A DNA stretch of 64,000 nt from Bacteroidia bacterium (GCA_020635905.1 JACJYV010000006.1:620001-684000); one strand, 5' to 3'; shown: positions 1 to 7,945, numbered from the stretch's first letter. The notes: generated from the sequence alone by a model not told the origin. A program made the numbers and translations.

Positions 1-1
1 C

Positions 2-751
2 ACGGAAGTGGCCGGCCCCATGTTCAAAAAGCTGAGCCTTGAAATGGGTGGCAAGAATCCCAATCTCGTGTTTGCAGACTGCGATTTTGAAAAAGCGGTC
101 AAAGGGAGTGTGCGGGCCGCCTTTACCAACCAGGGACAGATCTGTCTGTGTGGGTCACGAATTCTGGTCGAACGCAGTATTTACGACCGTTTTGTGGAGG
201 AATTTGTACGTCAGGTGAAGGAGCTCACCGTGGGCGATCCCCTGGAAGAAGGCACCCGGGTGGGCGCCATTGTTTCCAAAGATCAGTTTGAAAAGGACCT
301 CCTTTACATGGATATCGCCCGCCAGGAAGGCGGCACCATTCTGACCGGCGGCAAAGCCGCGGCTGCGCCCAATGAGCGTTGTAAGAACGGTTGGTTTCTG
401 GAGCCCACCGTAATCACAGGGCTGGCGCCTCACTGCCGGGTCAATCAGGAAGAAATATTCGGGCCTGTGGTCACCATCTGGCCGTTTGATACAGAAGCTG
501 AGGCCATCTCAGCTGCCAACAGTACCACTTACGGACTTTCCGCCACCCTCTGGACCGAAAATCTGCGTCGGGCTCACCGCGTAGCCGCAGAACTGCACAG
601 TGGCATTGTGTGGGTAAACAGCTGGCTGGTGCGCGACTTGCGTACGCCTTTTGGCGGGGTAAAACAGAGCGGAATTGGCCGCGAAGGCGGATTTGAAGCC
701 CTGCATTTCTTCACGGAGCCCAAGAATGTGTACATTCATTTGGGGGATTAG
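2..751 (+). CDS. Aldehyde dehydrogenase, C-terminal part (aminomuconate-semialdehyde dehydrogenase-like)
   Basis: This is an NAD(P)-dependent aldehyde dehydrogenase that lacks its N-terminal half because the gene begins before the window; the reading frame is open at base 2. Visible motifs are LEMGGKNP with the general-base glutamate and NQGQICLCGSR with the catalytic cysteine (first Cys of that motif). They are followed by EEIFGPVV and the C-terminal PFGGVKQSGIGREGG. The cysteine-motif wording is close to the ALDH8A1/2-aminomuconate or 2-hydroxymuconate semialdehyde dehydrogenase group, which acts in tryptophan-kynurenine or aromatic catabolism. That substrate assignment is inferred from the motif only. 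A 7-bp-period repeat begins exactly at the stop codon. Confidence 0.9.
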   Translation, partial: TEVAGPMFKKLSLEMGGKNPNLVFADCDFEKAVKGSVRAAFTNQGQICLCGSRILVERSIYDRFVEEFVRQVKELTVGDPLEEGTRVGAIVSKDQFEKDLLYMDIARQEGGTILTGGKAAAAPNERCKNGWFLEPTVITGLAPHCRVNQEEIFGPVVTIWPFDTEAEAISAANSTTYGLSATLWTENLRRAHRVAAELHSGIVWVNSWLVRDLRTPFGGVKQSGIGREGGFEALHFFTEPKNVYIHLGD

Positions 752-799
752 GTTTTGGGGGTTGGGTATTGGGTATTGGGGGTTGGGGGTTGGGGTAAA
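751..799. repeat. Heptad tandem repeat array, G-rich
   Basis: Six consecutive 7-base units from 751 to 792, of the form GGTATTG or GGGGTTG, keep TTG in the same phase every seven bases; the array then fades into GGGTAAA. It abuts the stop codon of the aldehyde dehydrogenase gene and lies between convergent genes. The opposite strand reads AACCCCC or AATACCC. The run of G tracts could also fold as a G-quadruplex. It belongs to the same class as the arrays near 3.5, 7.9, 39.5, 47.7, 48.0, 58.0, 59.9 and 60.4 kb. Confidence 0.85.
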
Positions 800-809
800 G
801 GACGGGATT

Positions 810-1520
810 TTAATTTTCATCCAGGCGTACAAATCTGTAGCCCTGGCTTTGCAGGCTTGTAATAATCAATCTCACTGATTCCACAAAGGCTTCAGGGTCT
901 GAGCTTTTGCCGTCGTGCAGGTAAACGATGGAGCCTGGTTTGGCATTGGCGATCACTTCCGCGGCCACTTTGGGGCCGTCGTAGGGCGTTTTATATTCTG
1001 AGGGAGGATCGTAGGTGCCGGTCACCAACACTTTGTGGAGGGAAGACAAGACCAGCGGCAAGACAATGTATTTGGACGAAAATGGAGGGCGAAAGTACTT
1101 CACTTCCTTCTGTCCCAGTTCCAGAATGAGCTTTTCCGTGCGATCAATCTGGTCTTTTACAAAAGTCGGGCTTTTCAGCACGAGTCGGGGATGATCCCAG
1201 GAATGATTGCCAATCAGGTGGCCTTGTTCAAAAACCTGGCGGGCCAGGTCGGGATGCTTTTCGATGTTTTGTCCCAGCATGAAAAAGGTGGCCTTTACCT
1301 GCAGGCTGTCCAGCAGATCCAGCAGCAGCGGGGTCCTGGCTTCAGAAGGGCCGTCGTCGAAGGTGAGGGCCATGATTTTTTCCTGAGAATCCAGCTGACA
1401 GAGCGGATCCATTAACAGCGACCGCTCCCAGGAGCGGCTGTAAAAAAAGGCTGCGATCAGGATGATCAGCAGGAAGGCAAACGCAAAACCAAAAGTTTTG
1501 AGGATTTTACGAATTTTCAT
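810..1520 (-). CDS. Polysaccharide deacetylase (NodB homology domain), membrane-anchored
   Basis: A carbohydrate esterase family 4 type deacetylase of about 236 residues, predicted to act on peptidoglycan or another N-acetylated glycan outside the inner membrane. The N-terminus has a positively charged stretch followed by a hydrophobic segment (about residues 9-27) that would serve as a signal anchor. The NodB motifs are visible: TFDDGP (catalytic and metal-binding aspartates, near 53-58), NHSWDHP (the two metal-binding histidines, near 105-111), RPPF, and the C-terminal LHDG with the catalytic histidine. The start at 1520 (MKIRK) was chosen because it places the charged residues directly before the hydrophobic segment; 1526 is also possible. 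Confidence 0.9.
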   Translation of the reverse strand: MKIRKILKTFGFAFAFLLIILIAAFFYSRSWERSLLMDPLCQLDSQEKIMALTFDDGPSEARTPLLLDLLDSLQVKATFFMLGQNIEKHPDLARQVFEQGHLIGNHSWDHPRLVLKSPTFVKDQIDRTEKLILELGQKEVKYFRPPFSSKYIVLPLVLSSLHKVLVTGTYDPPSEYKTPYDGPKVAAEVIANAKPGSIVYLHDGKSSDPEAFVESVRLIITSLQSQGYRFVRLDEN

Positions 1521-1664
1521 GGACATGAAATTAGTTTTCAGAAGCATGGGTTGCCACCAAAAACCAGGAAGGGTATGCAAAACAAGTTACAAAATCTCTG
1601 GAAATAGGGAGAAGGGATTTGTCAGAGGGGGTTGTGAAGGGAATTGGGACATGTTAAGTAAAAG

Positions 1665-1967
1665 TCAGAGAAAGATTTTTTCCGGATTTTGGGAGGTATG
1701 AAAAAATCTTGAAACCGTGCATTTCTCCCCTGATACTTTGTAAATAATCTTGTAACTCCATGCGACCAAATATCTGTATTCTTGTTTTTTATGGAGAAGC
1801 AGTGGCTCTCTTTCCCCAATTCTGGAAAAAGTTCGAACTGATTCAACTCGCTCATCTACTTTATCTATTACAGCCTGAGCGTACGATTTACCTTGTTCCT
1901 TTAAAATATACTTGATCGCCCTCTCATATTGACCAAGGGCTTTTTGGGTCCAAACTACTTCAACCAT
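1665..1967 (-). CDS. RelE/ParE-family toxin
   Basis: A 100-residue protein with the features of the ParE branch of the RelE/ParE superfamily. It has an N-terminal WTQKALGQYERAIKYI helix, a central basic region, then the strand motif EYRYLVAWSYKIIYKV and the C-terminal FHTSQNPEKI. Members of this family poison DNA gyrase (ParE) or cut mRNA on the ribosome (RelE); the sequence alone does not say which. It overlaps the upstream antitoxin gene by 13 bp, the usual arrangement in which the antitoxin is translated first. Confidence 0.85.
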   Translation of the reverse strand: MVEVVWTQKALGQYERAIKYILKEQGKSYAQAVIDKVDERVESVRTFSRIGEREPLLLHKKQEYRYLVAWSYKIIYKVSGEKCTVSRFFHTSQNPEKIFL

Positions 1968-2146
1968 TTTCTGCTCAGTTCCCTTACCTCATTATGGCTG
2001 ATTACTTCGCCCCGCTCCTCTTCTTCAGCAGACTCATCAATATCATTCAACAGGGAAAGTTGCTTGTAAATATCCTCCAGGGTGGTATGTTCATTCACTC
2101 CATCCGCAATCTGAAGGAGATATTCTTTTAGTTTTAAACTATTCAT
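1955..2146 (-). CDS. Putative antitoxin of the ParE-type module
   Basis: A 63-residue acidic protein (run of glutamates around residues 40-46) placed directly upstream of the ParE-like toxin and overlapping it by 13 bp. It has no recognisable ribbon-helix-helix or HTH motif. The antitoxin role is inferred from size, charge and position only. The acidic stretch followed by a short helix with RELSRKW could be the toxin-binding tail. The small gap 2147-2224 would hold the module's promoter. Confidence 0.65.
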   Translation of the reverse strand: MNSLKLKEYLLQIADGVNEHTTLEDIYKQLSLLNDIDESAEEEERGEVISHNEVRELSRKWLK

Positions 2147-2224
2147 TTGAATGTTCTTTACTCCAATTTACTCAAAAACGAGGAACCCTGGCAAAAATTT
2201 CCCATGCCGCGCTTTGAAATTTTC

Positions 2225-2875
2225 TTACATCTCAAATTCAATACACCTCAATTCAAAAGGAGTCTTTCGTCCAAATGTCCGGGCAAGGGATGGCTTTTTG
2301 GGGAGGTGAATTTCAAAAATGGGATGGTAAATTTTCATCCTGTATTTAACAAAAGGAACATAAAATTCCCCGACCAAACCCAGGGCAAGGGAATCAGTAT
2401 CAACTATTTCCATGAGGCAAAATTCCTGAAGTTCGATGATGGGAAACACGTTTTCAGCAATGCTTTTTTTGAATTCTGGGGATAAATTTGCCCCAACTGT
2501 ATCCCCGGGATAAAGGACAGGAGGGATGGCCTTTTCCAGGTAACCAGCAGCCTCCAGCAGCATTCGTCCTGAAAGTCGCCCCTCTTCAAGCTGTCCACGA
2601 AGCCAATTTTTTACCAGAGAAATATCCCCGGGGGTCATTTTCACCATTTGAACTGGCATTCTATCATTCCCGTACCAATAATGAAGAGGATATTTATGCA
2701 GTTCACATACTCCCGTTTTTATGCTGTCGGCAAGATAATAGCATTCCTCCTCAACTTCCAGGCAAACGGGTGGGGGAGCATTTTGCCCGGAAAGAAATGA
2801 TCCCGTTGACAACAGGATCAAAAGGGTCAACCCCCATTTCCACCTTTCAAACTTTTCGTAAAAACTGATTTGCAT
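2225..2875 (-). CDS. Secreted protein of unknown function
   Basis: About 216 residues if started at 2875, where a short basic segment is followed by a hydrophobic signal sequence (LTLLILLSTGSFLSG) with a likely signal peptidase I site at GQNA. A longer frame runs upstream to 2962, but the shorter start gives the cleaner signal peptide. The mature part has cysteines near its start (PVCLEVEEECYYL) and no domain that I recognise; the end is rich in charged and aromatic residues. It is probably periplasmic. It lies next to, and on the same strand as, the toxin-antitoxin pair, without an obvious link. Confidence 0.6.
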   Translation of the reverse strand: MQISFYEKFERWKWGLTLLILLSTGSFLSGQNAPPPVCLEVEEECYYLADSIKTGVCELHKYPLHYWYGNDRMPVQMVKMTPGDISLVKNWLRGQLEEGRLSGRMLLEAAGYLEKAIPPVLYPGDTVGANLSPEFKKSIAENVFPIIELQEFCLMEIVDTDSLALGLVGEFYVPFVKYRMKIYHPIFEIHLPKKPSLARTFGRKTPFELRCIEFEM

Positions 2876-2989
2876 TACTGATTTTGAGCAAAGGATTCCA
2901 TTATCCCTTTGTTCATTCAATCCAATCAGGTAACCAATCAATACCCCAAAGTACCCTGCCAATCCTTCAGTTTCCCGGGGCTGGGCCGG

Positions 2990-3526
2990 TCAGCTGCCCA
3001 GGCTGAAACTTTCTCCCGTACGGTAGGATTTGCCCCGTTGGACATAATGATCTGCACTGTAGTGCAGATTTTGAATGTGGTCCTCGCTGAGGGGTTTGAT
3101 CTTTTTGGCGGGAATGCCCGCATAGAGCCAGCCGCTTTCCAGCCGCATGCCTTCCAGTACCACACTTCCTGCGGCCACCACCACTTTGGTTTCCACCACA
3201 GCCAGGTCCATCACAATGGCTCCCATGCCAATCAGCACCAGATCATGGATCTCGCAGCCATGCACAATCGCACCGTGACCTACGGTCACGTCGTTGCCAA
3301 TCCGCGTAGCGGAATGCCCGTAGGTGCAGTGCACCATGCTCAGGTCCTGAATATTCGTGCGCTCCCCAATCCTGATCGAGCCCACATCGCCCCGCAGCAC
3401 ACTCTGAAACCAGACCGAACTCTGGTTGCCAATGATGATGTCGCCAATCAAAGTGGCATTTTCAGAAAGGTACACCTCGTTGCCCAGTTGGGGCGTTTTT
3501 CCTTCGTAGGGTTTAATTAAGGCCAT
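2990..3526 (-). CDS. Gamma-carbonic anhydrase-like hexapeptide-repeat protein
   Basis: A 178-residue left-handed beta-helix protein of the YrdA/PaaY/gamma-carbonic anhydrase group. Hexapeptide repeats run from about residue 18 to 125 (GDIIIGNQSSVW, IRIGERTNIQD, TRIGNDVTVGHGAIVHGC, VLIGMGAIVMD). The three histidines that bind the metal between subunits of the trimer are present in VHCTYGHS and VGHGAIVHGC. Some relatives hydrate CO2 and others are thioesterases or have unknown activity, so the reaction is uncertain. The protein is cytoplasmic with no signal. Its promoter would lie among the repeats at 3532-3656. Confidence 0.88.
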   Translation of the reverse strand: MALIKPYEGKTPQLGNEVYLSENATLIGDIIIGNQSSVWFQSVLRGDVGSIRIGERTNIQDLSMVHCTYGHSATRIGNDVTVGHGAIVHGCEIHDLVLIGMGAIVMDLAVVETKVVVAAGSVVLEGMRLESGWLYAGIPAKKIKPLSEDHIQNLHYSADHYVQRGKSYRTGESFSLGS

Positions 3527-3531
3527 ATTTT

Positions 3532-3588
3532 TTAGCGTTTAGCGGTCAGCTCCCGAAAGCATTCGGGACAGCGGTCAGCTTTCAGTAA
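3532..3588. repeat. Heptad array interrupted by a palindromic insert
   Basis: Seven-base units TTAGCGT, TTAGCGG and TCAGCTC run from 3532 to 3552 and resume at 3575 with TCAGCTT. Between them sits a perfect hairpin (3551-3568). The 11-base string AGCGGTCAGCT occurs on both sides of the hairpin (3541-3551 and 3570-3580), as if the palindrome had been inserted with duplication of array DNA. The AGCGGTC and AGCTTTC units are the same as those at 47703-47737 and 47974-48001. Confidence 0.8.
3551..3568. repeat. REP-like palindrome TCCCGAA-AGCA-TTCGGGA
   Basis: A perfect 7-bp stem with a 4-base loop, inside a heptad array. A related palindrome (TCCCG, one bulged G, ATAGCTAT, CGGGA) is at 58204-58222. 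The two look like members of one dispersed palindrome family. Confidence 0.7.
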
Positions 3589-3597
3589 TTAAAATTC

Positions 3598-3656
3598 AAA
3601 ACTAACAACTTATGTCAAAGGCACCACCATGCTGGAACTAACAACTAACAACAACT
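3598..3656. repeat. Heptad repeats with AACTAAC core
   Basis: Two short runs of 7-base units (about 3598-3611 and 3635-3655), with AACTAAC repeated in phase, flank a non-repeated stretch. They lie upstream of the gamma-carbonic anhydrase gene and just downstream of the outer-membrane protein gene. Confidence 0.6.
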
Positions 3657-3662
3657 TAAAAA

Positions 3663-4514
3663 CTATAAGTGAAAACGAATCCCGCAAACCACATACCATT
3701 CCAGGAAGGCAAACTGATGATCGCCCAATTCAGGAGAATCGTTGGCCACCAGCACCCAGGGCAGGGCCACGTAGCCGCCCCGCATTTCGCCCAGAAAATA
3801 CATTCGCCGCAAAAAATCCAGTCTCAGGCCTGATTTTCCAGTGAAAGTATAGCCTGCAATGTGGTAATCGTTATTCAATCCCTTGCCAAAAACCCGCACG
3901 TCGCTTCTGGGCACCACAAAAATCCCCCCTGCACCCACCTGCGCCTGAATTTTGAAACGATTTTTCCAAAATGAAACCAGCGGATAGGAATATTCCACAT
4001 CAGCTGTGATCACATTCAGACCGTCGGTATGCTCAAATCTGAGCAGATCTGCGGCCAGATTTACGGTGTCTTTGAGGTAACTCCCTTCATATTTGGGCGA
4101 AGCAGAAGCACCAATCACCCCCGAAAAAACAGCCGGCACATCATTGACCATCACGTACTTCATGTGGTCATAGCCCAGGGAAACGGACCAGCGCTCGCTG
4201 AGAAAATATCCTGCCCGAATGTTGAATTGGGGAATGGTAAAAAGTCCGGGATTGAGATAAACCGCAGGTTTGAAGGGTGATGGGCGATCCGTGGCCCGCA
4301 CATCATAGACAGTGAAGTCGTAATCAGGGCCCGAGACATGGATGTCGCTGCGGGAATAAATGGAGCGGTTATAGCCCCAGTGCACATACATGCTGCCTTT
4401 ATTGGGCAGGATTTCCCAGGATTTGCCCGGCCGCACGGACGATTGGGCGAAGGAAGCGCCATTTTGCATGCAAATGCAAAACAACAGCCACAGGATGATT
4501 TTGAGTGATTTCAC
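3663..4514 (-). CDS. Putative outer-membrane beta-barrel protein
   Basis: 283 residues with a clear signal peptide (about residues 1-23, ending SFAQ). The mature protein has many short amphipathic strands with alternating aromatic residues (for example SMYVHWGYNRS, FNIRAGYFLSERWSVSLGYDHM, FKIQAQVGAGGIF) and ends in a strand with aromatic residues (VCGIRFHL), which suits an outer-membrane barrel. No specific family was recognised. It is about 70 bp upstream, in transcription order, of nothing on the same strand until the gamma-carbonic anhydrase gene. Its upstream neighbour is the metallophosphoesterase gene, 73 bp away on the same strand. Confidence 0.7.
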   Translation of the reverse strand: MKSLKIILWLLFCICMQNGASFAQSSVRPGKSWEILPNKGSMYVHWGYNRSIYSRSDIHVSGPDYDFTVYDVRATDRPSPFKPAVYLNPGLFTIPQFNIRAGYFLSERWSVSLGYDHMKYVMVNDVPAVFSGVIGASASPKYEGSYLKDTVNLAADLLRFEHTDGLNVITADVEYSYPLVSFWKNRFKIQAQVGAGGIFVVPRSDVRVFGKGLNNDYHIAGYTFTGKSGLRLDFLRRMYFLGEMRGGYVALPWVLVANDSPELGDHQFAFLEWYVVCGIRFHL

Positions 4515-4587
4515 AGGTTAATTCTTTTCCCAAAAATGGAATTGAATTTGCCTGGATTGAAATGGATTTCCCGATTTTCTTACCCGC

Positions 4588-5856
4588 CTACGCCCGTTCC
4601 AGGGTGAAAACGGTGATCTCAGGGCGAATCCCCGCCCTTCCACGGTAGGCATGAAAGCCAAATCCGCGGTTTACATACAATTTCTGGGCGCCTTTCTCAT
4701 ACATGCCCGCCCATTGCTTGTACACGTACTGCACAGGGCTCCATTTGATGAATCCAGGAATCTCGATCCCCATCTGGAAACCGTGGGTATGTCCGCTGAA
4801 AGTGGCGGCAATGTCAGGAAAATCCTTCACCACTTCGGCTTCCCAGTGGGAAGGATCGTGGGAAAGGAGGAGCTTGAGGTCGGCCTGCTCCGTGCCTTTA
4901 TAAGCCTTGGGCAGGTCGCCATAGGAATGAAATCCGCGGGTTCCGCTGGTATTTTCCACCCCGATCAGCGCCAGCTTTTTGCCTTTGATGTTGAGAATCC
5001 TGTTTTCATTGAGCATCAGATCCCAGCCCAGGTCCTTTTGCCTGGCAATCAGGTCGCGCAGGTTGGCTTCCTTCTCCCCTTCTGTCCAGTCGCGCACATA
5101 ATCTCCATAATCGTGGTTGCCCAGGATGGAATAAACGCCCAAAGGAGCCCGCAGACTGCCAAAAATTTCCTCCCAGCCATCCACTTCCGAGGCCCGCATA
5201 TTGACCAGATCGCCCGTAAAGATCATCAGGTCTGAATTTTGGGCATTGGCCAGGTCAATGCCTTCCTTTACAGCTTCTTTATCAAAGAAACTGCCGCAAT
5301 GCAGGTCGCTGAGCTGGGTGATGGTCAGCCCTTCCATCTCTTCGGGCAGACCGGGTATAGCCAGCCTGTGGCGGAAAACCTTGAAATTATACCTCCCAGC
5401 GACAGCTCCCCAGACCAGTCCTGCAAAAGGCAGGGCTGCCACCACAGTAGCCGCCTGGCTGATGAATTTGGTGCGGGAAATGCCCGCTCCTGCTGCCTGA
5501 ACCACAGGTTCAGGGGGGTGAATCAACCAGGAAATCTTGTGATAAATCCAGGCCCCCACCCTGAAAATATCTTCTCCCAGCAGAAAAGCGATCAGGGGAA
5601 ATTTAGGAATATACAATATGGCCAGGGGTGTAACCAGAAAGTGAAACGCCACATCAGGCAATTTTACCTCCGATTCGTAAAGCAGGAAAAAGGTGAATGT
5701 GGCCAGGTAAAAAAGGATGTGCAGGCTCCAATAGCCCCATTTCACATATCCCTTCCAGGCAAAATCTGCAGTCAGGGTTTTGACGGCCTGGAATGCGTAG
5801 AGGTCGATCAGAACCAGAACCCCAATAATTAATACAGCGCGGATCAGGAAACTCAT
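4588..5856 (-). CDS. Membrane-anchored metallophosphoesterase (YkuE/YaeI-like)
   Basis: 422 residues. The first 110 or so form three or four hydrophobic membrane segments, then a short hydrophobic stretch near 130-150 precedes the calcineurin-like phosphoesterase domain. The di-metal motifs appear in order: SDLHCG near 184, GDLVN near 214, GNHDYG near 245, LLSHDP, and SGHTHG near 353. Relatives include YkuE of Bacillus (UDP-sugar or lipid-intermediate hydrolase) and YaeI of E. coli. An envelope-lipid or nucleotide-sugar phosphatase is a reasonable inference, but the substrate cannot be read from sequence. The sugar transferase gene lies 97 bp upstream on the same strand, so the two may be cotranscribed. 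Confidence 0.88.
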   Translation of the reverse strand: MSFLIRAVLIIGVLVLIDLYAFQAVKTLTADFAWKGYVKWGYWSLHILFYLATFTFFLLYESEVKLPDVAFHFLVTPLAILYIPKFPLIAFLLGEDIFRVGAWIYHKISWLIHPPEPVVQAAGAGISRTKFISQAATVVAALPFAGLVWGAVAGRYNFKVFRHRLAIPGLPEEMEGLTITQLSDLHCGSFFDKEAVKEGIDLANAQNSDLMIFTGDLVNMRASEVDGWEEIFGSLRAPLGVYSILGNHDYGDYVRDWTEGEKEANLRDLIARQKDLGWDLMLNENRILNIKGKKLALIGVENTSGTRGFHSYGDLPKAYKGTEQADLKLLLSHDPSHWEAEVVKDFPDIAATFSGHTHGFQMGIEIPGFIKWSPVQYVYKQWAGMYEKGAQKLYVNRGFGFHAYRGRAGIRPEITVFTLERA

Positions 5857-5953
5857 TTTATTTAATTTCTCGTCTTAAAACAGCCTGAAAACAGAAATGT
5901 TTGGAGACTTTTTCCATGACCGAATCAGAACGCGGGTTATTGTTTTTGGAAAT

Positions 5954-6544
5954 TTAATTCTTTCCGTCAAAGCGTGGACTGGTGTTTTCGCCGTCTGCAA
6001 AGACGCCCGAGCCACGGAAGGCAGCACCCAGGGTCAGGACCAGAATTTTCAGGTCAAGTCCGAAGGACTTGTGGTGTACATACCAAACATCCAGGGCAAA
6101 CCGCTCGTTGAAAGTCAGGGAATTGCGCCCCTTTACCTGGGCCCAGCCTGTGATTCCGGGCAAAACCTCAAAACGTTGGCGGGCTTCTTCTGAATAAAGG
6201 GGCAAATAATCGTGCAAAAGCGGCCTGGGACCCACCAGACTCATTTCACCTTTGAGTACATGGATCAGTTGGGGAAATTCGTCCAGTGAAAAACGCCGCA
6301 ATAATCGCCCCACGGGAGTCAGCCTGAAACGCTGATTATCTTCTTCCCGTTCGTCTGGCAAAATATCTCTCAAAGTACTGAATTTGATCATTTTGAACGG
6401 CTTTCCCCCTTTTCCTGTCCTTTCCTGCACGAAAAACACCTTTCCCTGACTCAGCCAAAGCGCCAGCATAATCAGCCCAAACAGCCAGCCCAGCAAGGCA
6501 AAGGCCAGCAAAGAAAGCATAATATCCCGCAAACGGTAGCTCAT
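5954..6544 (-). CDS. Sugar-phosphate transferase of the PglC/WcaJ type
   Basis: A 196-residue monotopic polyprenol-phosphate phosphoglycosyl transferase. It moves a sugar-1-phosphate from a nucleotide sugar to undecaprenyl phosphate and so starts an exopolysaccharide, O-antigen or glycan chain. The N-terminal re-entrant membrane helix (about residues 10-32) precedes the catalytic part: VFFVQERTGKGGKPF, KFSTLRD, the DE dyad in FSLDEFPQL, GEMSLVGPRPLL, and PGITGWAQVKGRN. The length is that of the minimal PglC-like form, without the N-terminal domain of WcaJ. No other glycan genes are nearby. It is divergent from the secreted protein gene at 6664. Confidence 0.92.
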   Translation of the reverse strand: MSYRLRDIMLSLLAFALLGWLFGLIMLALWLSQGKVFFVQERTGKGGKPFKMIKFSTLRDILPDEREEDNQRFRLTPVGRLLRRFSLDEFPQLIHVLKGEMSLVGPRPLLHDYLPLYSEEARQRFEVLPGITGWAQVKGRNSLTFNERFALDVWYVHHKSFGLDLKILVLTLGAAFRGSGVFADGENTSPRFDGKN

Positions 6545-6610
6545 TTCACTGCCAACCTAAGCATTTCATTTAAAATTCCCATTGGCATCCTGCCCCTGAT
6601 TTATTAATTT

Positions 6611-6638
6611 ACAGGATAAAAATTTTTAGGGATCCTGT
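6611..6638. promoter_or_regulatory. Inverted repeat ACAGGAT-N14-ATCCTGT in a divergent promoter region
   Basis: Perfect 7-bp arms (6611-6617 and 6632-6638) flank an A/T core that itself contains AAAAATTTTT (6618-6627). The repeat lies 25 bp before the start of the gene at 6664 and about 70 bp before the sugar transferase on the other strand. It could be an operator for either gene, or a 5' UTR hairpin. Confidence 0.4.
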
Positions 6639-6663
6639 ACTGTTAACCATTTAATATCCCTTT

Positions 6664-7797
6664 ATGACCCGACAAACTTCTTTTTTTTCTTTTGCTTTTG
6701 GATTCTTGCTCGCCTTCTCCCCTTCCCTGATCTTCGGTCAGAACCCGGCCCAGCTGGGAGAAGAAATTCCCCTGGCCAACATCGCAAACGACGATCAGCT
6801 GCTCATTGATCTGGGCAAAAAACTGGGTCAGGGCCTGCCCCTGAACCCTGATTTCAAGCTGGGGTTGTATTTTGATCCCGATCATTTGCAGATTTATCCC
6901 CTCGTATTTTCACCAGAGCGGGAAGTGGAGGAAATTGCCATTCTGGAGCCCAAAGGCATCCTGAAAGACAATGCAGAATCACTGGAATATCCCTGGCAGG
7001 TGGGTGCCAAAGGCAAATATGCGCCTCGTCTGATGTTTTCCCAAACCGCCAGCGCCTGGCAGGGCAGACTCAATCTGCCTTGTAATATTTCCGAAAAATC
7101 GGCCACCATTACCTGGGCTGGCACCCTGGAAGCCCGTGAACCCGGCGGATTTATCAAAGGAAATGTTGGACTGAGACTGGCCATCCCTGCACTGGGTAGC
7201 AAAGCCTGGAAGGAAGTTGCCCTGTATGCCCGCCTCAAATCGGCCTGGCTGGTGACTTCGCACCTCGAAAAAAACGGAAACCGCGAGCAGGTAAATCAAT
7301 TATACCGCGAAAGTGAAAGGGATGATAAAAAAACTGCTGAGTTGAATGCTTTGCTTGGAGAAATTCCCCTGGGAAAAGAAGGAGCAGGATATTTCAAGGA
7401 TTTTTTCCCCGACGAAATTGTGCTGGCGGGCCTCAAACCTGAGTACAATTCCAATACCCACGAATTTTTCTGCAGTGGCAAGGTGGATTGGGTGGCTGCA
7501 GCAGGAACGGATATTCGCCGGGAAGTCGGGATTTACATGAATTATGCCCTGGGGGATCTGGATTCCATGGGTGTACGGGGCAGTGATGTGCTCGATTTAT
7601 ACCTTGAGATTGACGACCTTTCCTGGTTTTATTTCAAAATCACACCCTATACTGTGGGCGCCTTTTCTTCAGATGAAAACGGATTCAACGCCAGTCTGCA
7701 CCCGGGGGGAAAAAATCCTTATGTCCAACTGCTCAGCGAGGAGGAAAAAGACGAATTTCTCAAAGATTTCGTCACCCGTCACATTTTTAAGGACTGA
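6664..7797 (+). CDS. Secreted protein of unknown function
   Basis: 377 residues with a signal peptide (residues 1-25, ending LIFG before QNPA). The mature protein has alternating beta-rich stretches and no family that I recognise. It contains no T9SS sorting domain at the C-terminus, no lipobox, and only a few cysteines. Its size and composition suggest a periplasmic or loosely attached protein. It stands alone, divergent from the sugar transferase. Confidence 0.65.
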   Translation: MTRQTSFFSFAFGFLLAFSPSLIFGQNPAQLGEEIPLANIANDDQLLIDLGKKLGQGLPLNPDFKLGLYFDPDHLQIYPLVFSPEREVEEIAILEPKGILKDNAESLEYPWQVGAKGKYAPRLMFSQTASAWQGRLNLPCNISEKSATITWAGTLEAREPGGFIKGNVGLRLAIPALGSKAWKEVALYARLKSAWLVTSHLEKNGNREQVNQLYRESERDDKKTAELNALLGEIPLGKEGAGYFKDFFPDEIVLAGLKPEYNSNTHEFFCSGKVDWVAAAGTDIRREVGIYMNYALGDLDSMGVRGSDVLDLYLEIDDLSWFYFKITPYTVGAFSSDENGFNASLHPGGKNPYVQLLSEEEKDEFLKDFVTRHIFKD

Positions 7798-7910
7798 CTT
7801 TGGTCAATTATTGTTTCCCTGAAATTTCAGACTTCTGCACGAATTTCCTTTAACAGGAACCTTCAAAAAAAGAAAATCAAAGTGGACGCAAGCGAAGAAA
7901 GCGCAGTTTG

Positions 7911-7945
7911 TTAATTGATAATTGTTCTTTGCCAATTGTCTATTG
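7911..7945. repeat. Heptad array with in-phase TTG
   Basis: TTG ends at 7910, 7917, 7924, 7931, 7938 and 7945, that is, six times at exactly 7-base steps, while the four other bases vary (TTAATTG, ATAATTG, CCAATTG and TCTATTG among them). The opposite strand reads AATTAAC or AATTATC. It sits in the promoter-proximal gap before the gene at 8034. Confidence 0.8.

Noticed and set aside
751..799. Heptad arrays as CRISPR or as plasmid iterons
   Set aside because: Units are 7 bp with no spacers and no replication initiator gene; the arrays recur at many unrelated intergenic sites.
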